Positions 33,506-33,572 of a stretch of 33,572 bases of DNA are shown here, one piece after another (positions within the stretch are counted from its first letter, which is position 1; each line of letters opens with the position of its first letter). Position numbers and translations under genes: made by a program. The notes beneath the pieces are model-generated. The model did not search any database and was not told the origin of the DNA. It saw only the letters and a list, made by a program, of their open reading frames with translations. The stretch is from the NCBI GenBank assembly GCA_013816265.1, contig JACDES010000021.1, positions 1 through 33,572 on the forward strand. Direction: 5' to 3'. The stretch is from Parachlamydiaceae bacterium (GTDB lineage: Bacteria; Chlamydiota; Chlamydiia; Chlamydiales; Parachlamydiaceae).

Positions 33506-33572
33506 AATGGCATTCGGTTAAGGAATTGCATTACAAATTTCCATTTTCTTGATAAATTTCCTTTTATACCAC

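Overview
The window is about 65% A+T and reads as a chromosomal accessory region of an amoeba-associated chlamydia (Parachlamydiales; Protochlamydia, Neochlamydia or Parachlamydia-like). The strongest pointers are an NTT-type nucleotide transporter (29472-31004), a family largely limited to chlamydiae, rickettsiae and other intracellular bacteria (and plastids); an argR-linked arginine/glutamine ABC transporter as in chlamydiae; a huge eukaryotic-type ubiquitin-specific protease; two Fic proteins; TPR proteins; and several small proteins with paired hydrophobic segments resembling inclusion membrane proteins. The genus is inference; no rRNA or other marker lies in the window.

Layout. 1-684: 3' end of a collagen-like Gly-X-Y protein with a BclA/C1q-like head. 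865-2529: a membrane-anchored protein built of ten repeats with a 46-residue period. 2594-4545: an IS231-like IS4-family element sitting inside GC-rich interspersed palindromes. 4691-5608: alpha/beta hydrolase lipoprotein. 5716-8334: argR followed by an ABC amino-acid importer (binding protein, permease, ATPase), behind a sigma70-like promoter overlapped by two ARG-box-like sites. 8422-8977: a mazG-like gene destroyed by a 161-bp palindromic MITE whose removal at TA restores a perfect reading frame. 9025-10204: Fic protein (DUF4172 type) with two inverted repeats over its translation start. 10273-14128: two paralogous TPR proteins on the minus strand. 14453-15914: five 41-bp-spaced palindromes, a second short MITE of the same family, then a second Fic protein. 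15992-18110: MFS exporter and Vat/CatB-type acetyltransferase, separated by a 185-bp inverted repeat. 18233-20148: outer-membrane-like protein and a beta-hydroxyacid-dehydrogenase-like enzyme. 20343-25154: 1603-residue USP deubiquitinase with a DUF6119-like middle region. 25683-26966: NDH-2. 27088-29078: three tandem paralogous Inc-like proteins closed by a strong hairpin. 29221-29432: nested palindrome. 29472-31992: nucleotide transporter divergent from a LysR regulator. 32070-33170: another two-TM protein. 33171-33572: only repeats.

Two themes unify the region. First, host interaction: USP, Fic proteins, TPR proteins, collagen-like and Inc-like proteins, and the nucleotide importer are what an amoeba endosymbiont would use. 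Second, repeat and mobile activity: at least four families of palindromic intergenic repeats, two MITE copies and one IS lie between nearly all gene blocks. The most unusual items are the USP/DUF6119-like fusion, the palindrome arrays upstream of both Fic genes (each of which encodes a C-terminal winged helix, suggesting autoregulation), and the exactly reconstructible MITE knock-out of mazG.
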